From positions 248,001 to 312,000 of the forward strand of contig MVIG01000007.1 of assembly GCA_002086835.1 (NCBI GenBank): 64,000 nucleotides of DNA, given 5' to 3'. The first letter of the stretch is position 1. Each line of letters begins with the position of its first letter. Below are positions 8,387 through 16,538 of the stretch, piece after piece. The notes under the pieces were generated by a model. It ran no database searches, had not been told where the DNA came from, and was given only the letters and a program-made list of their open reading frames with translations. The position numbers and the translations under genes were made by a program. The stretch comes from Mycolicibacterium porcinum. GTDB lineage: Bacteria; Actinomycetota; Actinomycetes; Mycobacteriales; Mycobacteriaceae.

Positions 8387-9718
8387 ATGACCCACAGCTC
8401 AACCGACACGCACCGACGCGCAGACGCGCTCGGCGACCCGCCGGCACGCCCCACCCTGGTGCCGGCCGGCCGCTACATCTCACCGTCGTTCGCCCAACTC
8501 GAAGTGGCACGCATGTGGCCGCGCGTGTGGCAGCAGGCATGCACGGTCGATCATGTGGCCGAGCCGGGCGACTACTTCGAATACCGTTGCGGTCCCTACT
8601 CGGTGCTCATCGTCCGCGGCGACGACGGTGAACTGCGCGCCTTCCAGAATGCCTGCCGCCACCGCGGCAACGCCCTGTGCACCGGCGCCGGTTCGTCGCT
8701 GCGGGAGTTGAAATGCGGCTATCACGGGTGGACCTGGGACCTGGCGGGCACGCTCAAACGAATCCCGAACCGCAAGGGGTTCGGCACGGTGCACATGTCG
8801 GAGTTCCCACTGGCCCCGGTACAGGTCGACACCTGGGAACGGCTTGTGTTCATCAACCTCGATCCCGGCGCCATGCCCCTGGCCGACTACCTGGAGGCGG
8901 TCCCCGCCGACATCGCCTGGTGCGGCCTCGGCGACTTCCGTTGCTACGCAACGATGACCATCGACGTCGACGCCAACTGGAAGACCATCGCCGACGGCTA
9001 CAGCGAGACCTACCATGTCCAGACCCTGCATCCCGAACTGCACCGGTGCATGGACGACGTGTACGCGCCCCAGAAGATCTGGGGCCACACCGGCAAATCC
9101 GAATCCCGCTACGGGGTTCCAAGTCCGCGCCTGGCCGGGTCGCTGAGCGACGACGAGGTGTGGGACGCCTACGTCGACACGCAGGGCGCGCTGATGGGCA
9201 TCGCCGAGGGCACGCCGTTCCCCCGTGACCGGCAGTCGCCCGGCCAGTCCGTGGCCGACGTGATCGCCACGCAGGTCAAGGAATTCGCGGCCGGTCGCGG
9301 CGTCGACATCGGCTGGGCCAGCACCGACCAGGTGATGTGCCTGCACCAGTACAACATCTTTCCCAACCTGACCCTGCTGGCCAGTGCCGATCACCTGACG
9401 GTGATGACCTCCCTGCCGGGCCCCGATCCCGATCGGGGCCAGCTCGTGATGACGCTTATGACGCGCATGCCGGCACAGGCACCGCGGCTCACCCCGACCG
9501 ATGTCCGGATGTCCGCCGAGGAGGCCCATCCCGGGCTGGTGATGAGCCAGGACATCGCCGTGCTGACGGGCCTGCAGCGCGGGCTGCACCAGCCGGGGTT
9601 CACCCATCTGGTGCTGTCGGCCGAGGAGCGGAGAATCATCAACATGCACCGCAATCTCGAGCGCTACCTCGACCTGCCCGAGGCCGAACGCATCCGCGAG
9701 GCGGAAGCCGACGGATGA
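8387..9718 (+). CDS. Rieske non-heme iron oxygenase, alpha subunit
   Basis: A 443-residue ring-hydroxylating-type oxygenase. The Rieske 2Fe-2S motif is CRHRGNALC...CGYHGWTW (C-x-H ... C-x2-H). The mononuclear iron site is DGYSETYHVQTLHPE, with the bridging acidic residue and two histidines. The ATG at 8387 has GGGAGG seven bases upstream; an upstream extension would run through the operator. No ferredoxin, reductase or beta subunit is nearby, so it must use electron carriers encoded elsewhere. It overlaps the TetR gene by 4 bases (ATGA). Oxidative demethylation or hydroxylation of a small aromatic or amine substrate fits the family. Confidence 0.88.
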   Translation: MTHSSTDTHRRADALGDPPARPTLVPAGRYISPSFAQLEVARMWPRVWQQACTVDHVAEPGDYFEYRCGPYSVLIVRGDDGELRAFQNACRHRGNALCTGAGSSLRELKCGYHGWTWDLAGTLKRIPNRKGFGTVHMSEFPLAPVQVDTWERLVFINLDPGAMPLADYLEAVPADIAWCGLGDFRCYATMTIDVDANWKTIADGYSETYHVQTLHPELHRCMDDVYAPQKIWGHTGKSESRYGVPSPRLAGSLSDDEVWDAYVDTQGALMGIAEGTPFPRDRQSPGQSVADVIATQVKEFAAGRGVDIGWASTDQVMCLHQYNIFPNLTLLASADHLTVMTSLPGPDPDRGQLVMTLMTRMPAQAPRLTPTDVRMSAEEAHPGLVMSQDIAVLTGLQRGLHQPGFTHLVLSAEERRIINMHRNLERYLDLPEAERIREAEADG

Positions 9719-10377
9719 GCCCAAAGGCAAAGCCGATCGACGCCGACGTCATCCTCGACGCGGCCGCGCGCCTCATCGAATCCGATGGGGTGGAGGCGTT
9801 CTCGATGCGCGGGCTCGCCGAGCGGATCGGCGTGGCCGTCACCTCGATCTACTGGCACGTCGGCGGTCGGGACGCGCTCTTCGACAGCCTGGTCGACCGC
9901 CTGGTCGCCGAGATGGCCGGGCTACCCATGGAGGGCAAGACTCCGGTGGATCGGATCGCCTCGCTGGCTCGCAACCAGCGCGACCTGCTGATCCGCCGTC
10001 AGCATCTGCTGGCCATCGCCCATGAGCGGGATCGCACACCGAGGTTGTTCCTGCCGGTCCAGCAGAAACTGGCGGCCGAACTGGCTGAGGCGGGTGCCAC
10101 CGGGACCCGCGCCGCGCTGGTGCTACGGGCCGTGCAGGTGCACGTGACGGCCTCTGCGGTGATGCTGTTCTCGGCTGTGCGGGGCCCTGCTCACGAGGAG
10201 GAAGACCCGTCGCTGTGGACTGCCGACTGGCCCGACCAGGCACTCGTCGCGGCCCTGCAGTCCCCCACCGACTACGACGCGGTGTTCGAGTACGGCCTCG
10301 ACGCGATGCTGGCTCCGCTGGTTGCGCCGGCCCGCGTCAACGGAAAGGTCAGGGCAGCACGGTCTTCATCAGCATGA
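9715..10377 (+). CDS. TetR family transcriptional regulator
   Basis: A 220-residue regulator. The helix-turn-helix region is ADVILDAAARLIESDGVEAFSMRGLAERIGVAVTSIYWHVGGRDALF (about residues 9-54), and the TetR_C-type ligand domain follows. The ATG overlaps the TGA of the Rieske oxygenase gene (ATGA at 9715-9718), so the regulator is coupled to the enzyme it probably controls. The perfect inverted repeat at 8321-8351 is its likely site. Its end overlaps the convergent DUF4185 gene by 29 bases. Confidence 0.85.
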   Translation: MSPKAKPIDADVILDAAARLIESDGVEAFSMRGLAERIGVAVTSIYWHVGGRDALFDSLVDRLVAEMAGLPMEGKTPVDRIASLARNQRDLLIRRQHLLAIAHERDRTPRLFLPVQQKLAAELAEAGATGTRAALVLRAVQVHVTASAVMLFSAVRGPAHEEEDPSLWTADWPDQALVAALQSPTDYDAVFEYGLDAMLAPLVAPARVNGKVRAARSSSA

Positions 10378-11791
10378 CGTTGTAGGCCGACCACAGCGAC
10401 AGGTTGTAATACAGCTCCTTGCCCGTCGACCACGGATGCAGATACGGCGCATAGATGCCGCCGGGGATCTGCGACGACGGCGCGATCAGCTGCTCGGGCC
10501 CCCACGGACCCTGCGGCGCGGGCGCGGTGCGCATCACCACATCGTTGGCACCGTTGCCGTACAACACCAGGTACTGCTTGAGATACGTGTTGTACTGCGC
10601 CGACATCTCGCTGACCGGGCCGGGGATCACCGGTGTCGCCGCCGCCGGGTTGCCCGGCACCCACGCATTGTTGTCGGCATTCCAGTACTCGTACTTGCTG
10701 AGGTCCGGGATGAACGCCGGAGACACCCGCGCGATGTACGCCGACCCGCCGCGCCCGTTCGGGGTGCCGAACGTGTAGACATACGGATCACCCGGTCCCG
10801 GCTTCAGGAACGCGCCCATCTGGAAGTTCTCGTTGCCTCCGCCGGGGGTACGGATGGTCCCCGGGTAGACGCCCCAGTTCTCACCGTTGTCCGGCGACAT
10901 CGCGATCGCCGAGAAATTGGTCGACCACGCCCCCGGGCTGTCCCAGTTCCGGATCGACATGAAGTTCAGATACTGGTTGCGCCCGACCGCGATTCCCGCG
11001 GTCGGGATGATCCCGGTCTCCTCCGGCGCCCGGCCGATGCTGTTGATGATCTGCTTCGAAATTCCCTGGCGCCACACCGGCGAACCCGAGTACTTGTTGG
11101 CCACCACGCCGTCAGGCACGGCAATGGTCCGCGACAGCGAACCGTCCTGACTGCGGAACAGCGCGTTGTACCGCCACTGCTTACCGGGGATCCCGCAGTA
11201 GCCGTTGGTGTCGCCGAATGCCATCAGCACCTGGCGGTTCACCGGATCCCCGTTGTCCCACATGATTCCGAGGTCGGTACCGGTGATCGCGAAGCGCTTG
11301 ATGGTCTGATTGGGGCTGTCCGGGCCGGTCACCCACCCGACGATGGACGTGCCGGGAGGCGCCCCCGGCGCCGGTTGCGCCGCCGCAGGAGCCGGCGCGG
11401 GTTCGGGTGCCGCGGGCGCCGGTGCCGGCTGCGCCACATTCGGGACGGGCTGGGCACCACCGGGATTGGGTGCCGGGACCACGGCGGCCTTCTGCCTGAC
11501 CTGCCCGCTGTTCGGCATCAGCGCCTTCAAGAGTGCCAACGGCAACTGCCCGAGCTTGGGCAGCGGAGCGCGATCGTTGGCCCCGGCGGGCATGTGTCCG
11601 ATCGGGCGGTTGAGCGGGGCGAGCCGGGACGGCTTCGGGATCTGAAACGCCTGATTCGGGAGGGGTTGCGCGGCCGCGGCAGCACCCTCGCAGGGTTCGG
11701 CCGATGCCGTCGGTGCCACCCCGACGGCGACGACGAGTCCGATTGCGGCCGCCGCTGCCATCGTCGAAGCACCTCGAGGACGTCGCGACAT
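10349..11791 (-). CDS. secreted DUF4185 protein (GH183-type, possible endo-D-arabinanase)
   Basis: A 480-residue exported protein. Signal peptide: residues 1-32 (MSRRPRG then a hydrophobic AAAAAIGLVVAVGVAPTASA ending AEP). An Ala/Pro-rich low-complexity linker covers about 105-150. The DUF4185 domain follows (VGWVTGPDSPNQTIKRF, GTDLGIMWDNGD, MAFGDTNGY, then beta-propeller-like repeats with PDNGENW and YFTFG-type strands). Members of DUF4185 have been assigned to glycoside hydrolase family GH183, which includes mycobacterial endo-D-arabinanases acting on arabinogalactan or lipoarabinomannan. The activity here is inferred. ATG 11791 is preferred because GGAAGG lies eight bases upstream; a TTG at 11806 is the alternative. 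Confidence 0.8.
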   Translation of the reverse strand: MSRRPRGASTMAAAAAIGLVVAVGVAPTASAEPCEGAAAAAQPLPNQAFQIPKPSRLAPLNRPIGHMPAGANDRAPLPKLGQLPLALLKALMPNSGQVRQKAAVVPAPNPGGAQPVPNVAQPAPAPAAPEPAPAPAAAQPAPGAPPGTSIVGWVTGPDSPNQTIKRFAITGTDLGIMWDNGDPVNRQVLMAFGDTNGYCGIPGKQWRYNALFRSQDGSLSRTIAVPDGVVANKYSGSPVWRQGISKQIINSIGRAPEETGIIPTAGIAVGRNQYLNFMSIRNWDSPGAWSTNFSAIAMSPDNGENWGVYPGTIRTPGGGNENFQMGAFLKPGPGDPYVYTFGTPNGRGGSAYIARVSPAFIPDLSKYEYWNADNNAWVPGNPAAATPVIPGPVSEMSAQYNTYLKQYLVLYGNGANDVVMRTAPAPQGPWGPEQLIAPSSQIPGGIYAPYLHPWSTGKELYYNLSLWSAYNVMLMKTVLP

Positions 11792-12122
11792 GTCACACCT
11801 TCCCAATGCAGGGACGTCGACATGACGTCACAGTTGGCTGATGTGACGTTAGTGATCAATGTTGCCGATGTGACCAGCGATGCACTGATAGGTATCTTCC
11901 CGTGACCGTGTCGCAACCGACCCCGGCGTGTTGCTGCCCCGCCAATCGCGCAGTGCAATCGCGCCGCGGGTGGCAACGTTCTGCTCAGCGTGATTCTCGC
12001 CGGTTGCGTCACTGTGCGCAGTGCAGTTTTCGGGTGTTCCACCTGGGAAGCCGCCCCAATCCTTGCCCACGTGGTTACGGTGGGCAGTGGTGGAACTATC
12101 GAACCGAACGAGAGGGATCACC
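11792..12122. other. 331-base intergenic stretch
   Basis: This region lies between the divergent DUF4185 gene and the 32-residue small gene. Near the DUF4185 start it holds three related GATGTGAC/CATGACGTCAC elements (about 11820-11875), including a TGACGTCA palindrome, which could be regulatory. No convincing reading frame with a ribosome binding site was seen in the rest. Confidence 0.4.
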
Positions 12123-12221
12123 ATGGCAGGAACCTTCGATCCGAAAAAGGGCGGCAAATTCGAGCCGACCACCAAGGCCAAGCCGCCGCCACCGCCGCGG
12201 CCTGGCGGCAACAAGAAGTAG
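12123..12221 (+). CDS. small basic, proline-rich protein (32 aa), unknown
   Basis: The frame encodes 32 residues starting MAGTFDPKKGGKFEP and ending in a polyproline run and GGNKK. A purine-rich GAGAGGGA lies 6-13 bases upstream of the ATG and a strong hairpin terminator begins two bases after the stop, so the unit has the layout of a real small gene. The composition (10 prolines, 8 lysines) predicts a disordered, basic peptide. I do not recognise a family. Confidence 0.5.
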   Translation: MAGTFDPKKGGKFEPTTKAKPPPPPRPGGNKK

Positions 12222-12223
12222 TC

Positions 12224-12279
12224 AAACGAAACTGCCCATGTGCGAGGGTTTCCGGCCCGCACATGGGCAGTTCCGTTTG
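12224..12279. terminator. hairpin terminator (21-bp arms, one G-U type mismatch)
   Basis: Arms at 12224-12244 and 12259-12279 (core AACTGCCCATGTGCG / CGCACATGGGCAGTT) with a 14-base loop. It lies between the small plus-strand gene ending at 12221 and the minus-strand gene ending at 12284. The outer AAAC/GTTT bases give a short T run on each strand, so it can serve both directions. Confidence 0.8.
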
Positions 12280-12283
12280 CGGG

Positions 12284-12556
12284 TCAGCTACAGACCTGGA
12301 CCAACCGGAACGGTCCGGTAGCACAGATCGACGGCGGCCCGTAGCCGCCGTAACCCCAACCAGCCCCGTAGGCCGGAGGCGGTGGCGGCGGGACCCATGG
12401 GCCGGGGCCGTGACCCCACCCCGGGTGCTCCGTCCAACCCACTCCCGGCCCGGCGACCGGAGCAGGCGCGGCACTGGCCACACCCGAACCGATACCGAGC
12501 GCGGCCAGGCCCAATGCGCCGGCCGCCATGGCGCTGATGGCGATGGACTTCAACAT
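12284..12556 (-). CDS. small secreted Gly/Pro/Trp-rich protein
   Basis: A 90-residue protein with an N-terminal signal peptide (MLKSIAISAMAAGALGLAALG ... VASA before APAP). The mature part is rich in Gly, Pro, Tyr and Trp (GWTEHPGWGHGPGPW, PPPPPPAYGAGWGYGGYGPP) and has two cysteines near the C-terminus (SICATG, VQVCS) that could form a disulfide. It resembles short exported mycobacterial proteins of unknown role. The ATG at 12556 has AGGGGTG upstream; a GTG nine bases earlier is possible. An IdeR-like half-box lies about 92 bases upstream. Confidence 0.65.
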   Translation of the reverse strand: MLKSIAISAMAAGALGLAALGIGSGVASAAPAPVAGPGVGWTEHPGWGHGPGPWVPPPPPPAYGAGWGYGGYGPPSICATGPFRLVQVCS

Positions 12557-12647
12557 CTTCCACACCCCTCTGACTAGCAGAACCCAGACTGTGGATCGCC
12601 CCGTCGGTCCAGAGTCAGCGGAAGCAGATCTTTCCGGCTTCCACCAA

Positions 12648-12666
12648 TTAGGTTAGTCCTGCTTAT
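12648..12666. promoter_or_regulatory. IdeR-like half-box (weak)
   Basis: TTAGGTTAG at 12648-12656 matches the first nine bases of the mycobacterial iron-box consensus, but the second half is degenerate (13 of 19 positions by my count). It lies upstream of the small secreted protein gene and just downstream of the mmpL stop. Functional binding is doubtful. Confidence 0.25.
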
Positions 12667-12670
12667 TAAG

Positions 12671-15529
12671 TCAGAGCTGTGCAGAGGCTTTGTATGTGGG
12701 CTCCCGCCGCAGCGCCGCCAGGCGCCGCTTGGACGCCGCCGACTGGACCACCTGCGGCCACCAGAACCACCGGCCCATCAACGCCGCGATGGCCGGGGTC
12801 ATGAACGACCGCACGATGAGGGTGTCGAACAGCAGACCGAGCGCGATGGTGGTGCCGACCTGTGCCATGACCTTGAGATCGCTGAACGCGAACGACGCCA
12901 TGGTGAACGCGAACACCAGACCCGCCGAGGTCACCACCGAACCGGTGCCCGCCATCGCCCTGATGATGCCGGTCTTCAGGCCGCCCGACAGCTCCTCCTT
13001 GAACCGGGACACCAGCAGCAGGTTGTAGTCGGAACCCACCGCCAGCAGCAGGATGACCGACATCGCCAGCACCATCCAGTGCAGTTCCAGCCCCAGCAGG
13101 TGCTGCCAGACGAGCACCGACAACCCGAACGAGGCGCCGAGGGACAACAGCACCGTGCCCACGATCACCGCCGCCGCCACCACGCTGCGCGTGATGAGCA
13201 GCATGATGATGAAAATCAGTGATACCGCGGCGATTCCGGCGATCAGCAGATCGTAGAACGATCCGTCTTTCATGTCCTTGTACGTGGCCGCGGTACCGGC
13301 CAGATAGATCTTGGAACCCTCCAGCGGCGTGCCCTTGAGCGCTTCCTTGGCCGCCAGCTTGATCGGCTCCACATGGTTGACGCCTTCCGGCGTCGCGGGA
13401 TCGCCCTCGTGGCTGATGATGAACCGCACCGACTTTCCGTCGGGCGAGATGAAGTTCTTCATTCCCCGCTTGAAGTCCTTGTTGTCGAAGGCTTCCGGCG
13501 GAAGATAGAACGTGTCGTCATTGCGGGCCTCGTCGAAGGCCTTGCCCATCGCCGTCGAATTCTCCTGCATGGCGGCCATCTGATCCTGCTGACCGGCCTG
13601 CGTGGACCGCTGCGTCAGCATCATCGTCTTCATGGCCTTCATGGACTCGATCTGCTGGGGCATCAGCGCGACCAACTGCGGCATCAAGGTGTCGAGCCGC
13701 TCCATGTCGGGCAGGAGCTTCTGAATGTCGTCGGTCATGGTGTCGACGCCGTCGAGGGTGTCGAAGATCGACCGGATCGACCAGCACACCGGGATGTCAG
13801 CGCAGTGCGGCTCCCAGTAGAAGTAGTTGCGGATGGGGCGCAGCCAGTCGTCGAAATCCGATATGTTGTCCCGCAATTCGGCGATATCGATCGTCATCGC
13901 CTTCATCTTGGTCACCATCGAGTGCGTGGTGTCGGCCATCTGCTGAGTCAGCCGCGCCGTCTCCTCCAGAGTGTCGATACTCTTCTGCATCTCGTCGGCC
14001 TGGACCAGCATGTCGGCCATCCGGTCCTGCTGATACTTCCGGTTCATCGTGTTGGTCGTGCCCTGCCGGCTCAGCAGGAACGGGATGCTGGTGTGCTCGA
14101 TCGGTCGGCCGTTGGGGCGGGTGATCGCCTGGACCCGGGAGATGCCCGGCACCCGGACGATTCCCTTGGCGATCTTGTCGATGATCAGGAAGTCCGCCGG
14201 GTTCCGCAGGTCGTGATCGGTCTCGATCATCAGCAGTTCGGGGTTCATCCGCGCGGCACTGAAATGCCTTTCGGCAGCGGCATATCCGACATTCGCCGCC
14301 AGATCCGGAGGCAGGTACTTGCGGGCGTCGTAATTGGTCTTGTACCCCGGCAGGGTGAGCAGACCGATGAGCGCCAGCCCCAGAGTGGCGGCCAGGATCG
14401 GCCCGGGCCACCGCACCACCGCAATGCCGACACGGCGCCAGCCCCGTGACCGGATACTGCGTTTGGGCTCGAAACGTCCGAACCGGCTGCCGATCACGAT
14501 GACCGCCGGGCCCATCGTCAGCGCGGCGATGACCGCGACGAACGTACCGACAGCACACGGCACACCCATGGTCTGGAAGTACGGCAGGCGCGTGAAGCTG
14601 AGACACAGCATCGCGCCGGCGATCGTCATCCCGGAACCGAGAACCACGTGCGCGGTTCCACGGAACATCGTGTAGTACGCGGCTTCCCGGTCTTCGCCGG
14701 CGCCACGCGCCTCCTGATAGCGACCGATCGCGAAGATCGCATAGTCGGTGCCTGCCGCGATGACCATCAACGTCAGCAGGTTGACCGCGAACGTCGACAA
14801 CCCGATCACCCCGGTGTGGGCCAGGAACGCCACGATGCCGCGGGCCGCACCGAGCTCCATGAACACCATGACGAGCACCAGGATCATGGTGGCGATCGAC
14901 CGGTAGACGATCAGCAACATCACCGCGATCACGACGAGCGTGATCGCGGTGACGCGGGCGACGCTCTTGTCGCCGGCATGGTGCTGATCCGACACCAGCG
15001 GAGCCCCGCCCGTCACGTACACCTTGATCCCGGCCGGAGGCGACGACTGGTTGATGATCTCCCGGACCGCGGCCACCGAATCGTTGGCCAGCGTTTCGCC
15101 CTGGTTGCCGCGCAGATAGACCTGAACGTAAGCGGACTTGCCGTCGTTGCTCTGTGCGCCCGAGGCGGTCAGTGGGTCGCCCCAGAAGTCGGCGACGTGC
15201 TGCACGTGGGCGGTGTCGGCCTCGAGCTGGTCGACGATGCCGTCGTAGTAATGATGGGCGTCGTCACCCAGGGGTTGCTCGCCTTCCAGCACCACCATGG
15301 CGTTGCTGTCGGAGTCGAACTCCTGGAAGTCGGCGCCGATCTTGCGCATGGCGATCATCGCCGGCGCGTCCTTGGCGCTCAGCCCGACGGTGTTCTCCTC
15401 ACCGACCTTCTCCAGCGGCGGGACGAGCACGTTGGTCAGGATGGTCAGCGCGACCCAGCCGAGCACGATGGGTACCGCCAGCACCCGGATCGCCCGGGCT
15501 ATGCGTGTATGTGGTGCTGTGGTCTGCAC
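12671..15529 (-). CDS. MmpL family RND lipid/siderophore transporter (MmpL4/5-like)
   Basis: A 952-residue inner-membrane transporter. The N-terminus ([45 protein letters not shown]) closely follows the MmpL4/MmpL5 group, which exports siderophores or glycopeptidolipid-type lipids. Two blocks of TM helices surround large periplasmic loops. The signature [14 protein letters not shown] in the first half and [15 protein letters not shown] in the second are the proton-relay Asp-Tyr pairs. The second loop carries a long Met/Gln-rich coiled coil (about 505-660). MmpL4/5 proteins usually have a small MmpS partner just upstream, and none is present here. Substrate unknown. Confidence 0.9.
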   Translation of the reverse strand: MQTTAPHTRIARAIRVLAVPIVLGWVALTILTNVLVPPLEKVGEENTVGLSAKDAPAMIAMRKIGADFQEFDSDSNAMVVLEGEQPLGDDAHHYYDGIVDQLEADTAHVQHVADFWGDPLTASGAQSNDGKSAYVQVYLRGNQGETLANDSVAAVREIINQSSPPAGIKVYVTGGAPLVSDQHHAGDKSVARVTAITLVVIAVMLLIVYRSIATMILVLVMVFMELGAARGIVAFLAHTGVIGLSTFAVNLLTLMVIAAGTDYAIFAIGRYQEARGAGEDREAAYYTMFRGTAHVVLGSGMTIAGAMLCLSFTRLPYFQTMGVPCAVGTFVAVIAALTMGPAVIVIGSRFGRFEPKRSIRSRGWRRVGIAVVRWPGPILAATLGLALIGLLTLPGYKTNYDARKYLPPDLAANVGYAAAERHFSAARMNPELLMIETDHDLRNPADFLIIDKIAKGIVRVPGISRVQAITRPNGRPIEHTSIPFLLSRQGTTNTMNRKYQQDRMADMLVQADEMQKSIDTLEETARLTQQMADTTHSMVTKMKAMTIDIAELRDNISDFDDWLRPIRNYFYWEPHCADIPVCWSIRSIFDTLDGVDTMTDDIQKLLPDMERLDTLMPQLVALMPQQIESMKAMKTMMLTQRSTQAGQQDQMAAMQENSTAMGKAFDEARNDDTFYLPPEAFDNKDFKRGMKNFISPDGKSVRFIISHEGDPATPEGVNHVEPIKLAAKEALKGTPLEGSKIYLAGTAATYKDMKDGSFYDLLIAGIAAVSLIFIIMLLITRSVVAAAVIVGTVLLSLGASFGLSVLVWQHLLGLELHWMVLAMSVILLLAVGSDYNLLLVSRFKEELSGGLKTGIIRAMAGTGSVVTSAGLVFAFTMASFAFSDLKVMAQVGTTIALGLLFDTLIVRSFMTPAIAALMGRWFWWPQVVQSAASKRRLAALRREPTYKASAQL

Positions 15530-15619
15530 AACCCGCCCCTTCGATCAGGCCACTGTCGCCTGGTGGGACAGGTCGCAAGCGATACACATTCGCAATCGCG
15601 CGTAATATACCTAGCCCGT

Positions 15620-15647
15620 CAAAGTGTCGGTGTCAATAATCACTTTG
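15620..15647. promoter_or_regulatory. inverted repeat upstream of mmpL
   Basis: CAAAGTG (15620-15626) and CACTTTG (15641-15647) are exact reverse complements with a 14-base spacer, 91 bases upstream of the mmpL start. TAATATAC (15603-15610) next to it could be a -10 element. A regulatory role is possible but unproven. Confidence 0.35.
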
Positions 15648-15667
15648 CCCGTCAACTGACAGCAATT

Positions 15668-16396
15668 TCACAGTTGAGGCGCCGCGGTGGTCGCACGGTG
15701 GCGCGCCCGCTCCCACGGCCAGGTCATCAGCGCCCACACGATGAGGACGATCACGACCTCGGCCAGCAGGTACACCGGCCACGGACCCAGGACGTCCAGG
15801 ACGGACGCGGTGGGCGGCTTCCGGTTGAGGTAGCCGTAGTTGGTACCCACGACCACGTTGAAGGTGAAGGTGAACGCCACCCACGCCAGGGTCGCGACGA
15901 CGGCGAACCGGTAGTCGCGCCACCGCGGTCGCATCCCTCTCCCCCACGTCAGGTAAATGGCCGCCAGCACGACGAGCACGTGCAGCGTGAAGAACGTGAC
16001 GAACAGATGGTGGGGAAAGTCGGGAGCGCCGTCCTTGGCCGTACCGACATCCGGGGTGATCAACGCCTGCGAGCTCAGCACGAGGCCCCAGTAGTAGGTC
16101 AGCACGAAGGCCCAATGCCGTTGCGACCACAAGGCATACGCCGCCGCCAGCTCCGCGAGGTCACACAACTGCAGCGGCACCGAGGTGTCGATGGCGGGAT
16201 CGACCAGTTTGTAGACCAGCGCCACGAGGAACGCCGCGGCGAGGAGGACCGCCAGGACCCGGCTCAGGATGCGGGCCTGTGCGTCGGACAGCCGACGCCC
16301 GATCACCACCAGAAGCACGGCGCCCGTTGCGAACACCGCCAGCACGATCAGGTGCGAGGGGCCGTACGCCGAAAACTCGCGCTGTGCAGAGAACAT
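15668..16396 (-). CDS. TIGR02206/YwaF-like integral membrane protein
   Basis: A 242-residue protein with about seven TM helices and little soluble sequence. Segments such as FSAYGPSHLIVL at the N-terminus, LQLCDLAELAAAYALW, LTYYWGLVLSSQALITPD, FPHHLFVTFFTLHVLVV and NYGYLNRKP match the TIGR02206 (YwaF) family of unknown function. ATG 16396 has GGGGAG upstream; the longer frame to 16441 lacks one. It is upstream of and codirectional with mmpL (138-base gap), and divergent from the histidine kinase gene. Confidence 0.75.
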   Translation of the reverse strand: MFSAQREFSAYGPSHLIVLAVFATGAVLLVVIGRRLSDAQARILSRVLAVLLAAAFLVALVYKLVDPAIDTSVPLQLCDLAELAAAYALWSQRHWAFVLTYYWGLVLSSQALITPDVGTAKDGAPDFPHHLFVTFFTLHVLVVLAAIYLTWGRGMRPRWRDYRFAVVATLAWVAFTFTFNVVVGTNYGYLNRKPPTASVLDVLGPWPVYLLAEVVIVLIVWALMTWPWERARHRATTAAPQL

Positions 16397-16538
16397 TCGA
16401 TCGACTCCCCGTCTCGTCGCATGCAGGGACCTGTTGTCCATGATCGCAGACCAGGTGGGGAAACTTCGTTAACCTGCCTCAGGACCTGATCGAATCGCCC
16501 TATACTCCTGCCAACCTTGCGGTCGGCGGGAGTCGAAG

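Noticed and set aside
12288..12563. 91-codon frame overlapping the small secreted protein
   Set aside because: It lacks a signal peptide, is His/Arg-rich, and the other frame has a clear signal peptide and C-terminal cysteines.
15652..15677. TCAACTG/CAGTTGA inverted repeat at the end of the TIGR02206 gene
   Set aside because: Arms of 7 bases with a 12-base spacer overlap the coding end and have no T run, so it is too weak to call.
14648..16489. 613-codon plus-strand frame opposite mmpL and the TIGR02206 gene
   Set aside because: Shadow of two real genes; Arg/His/Gln-rich and without domains.
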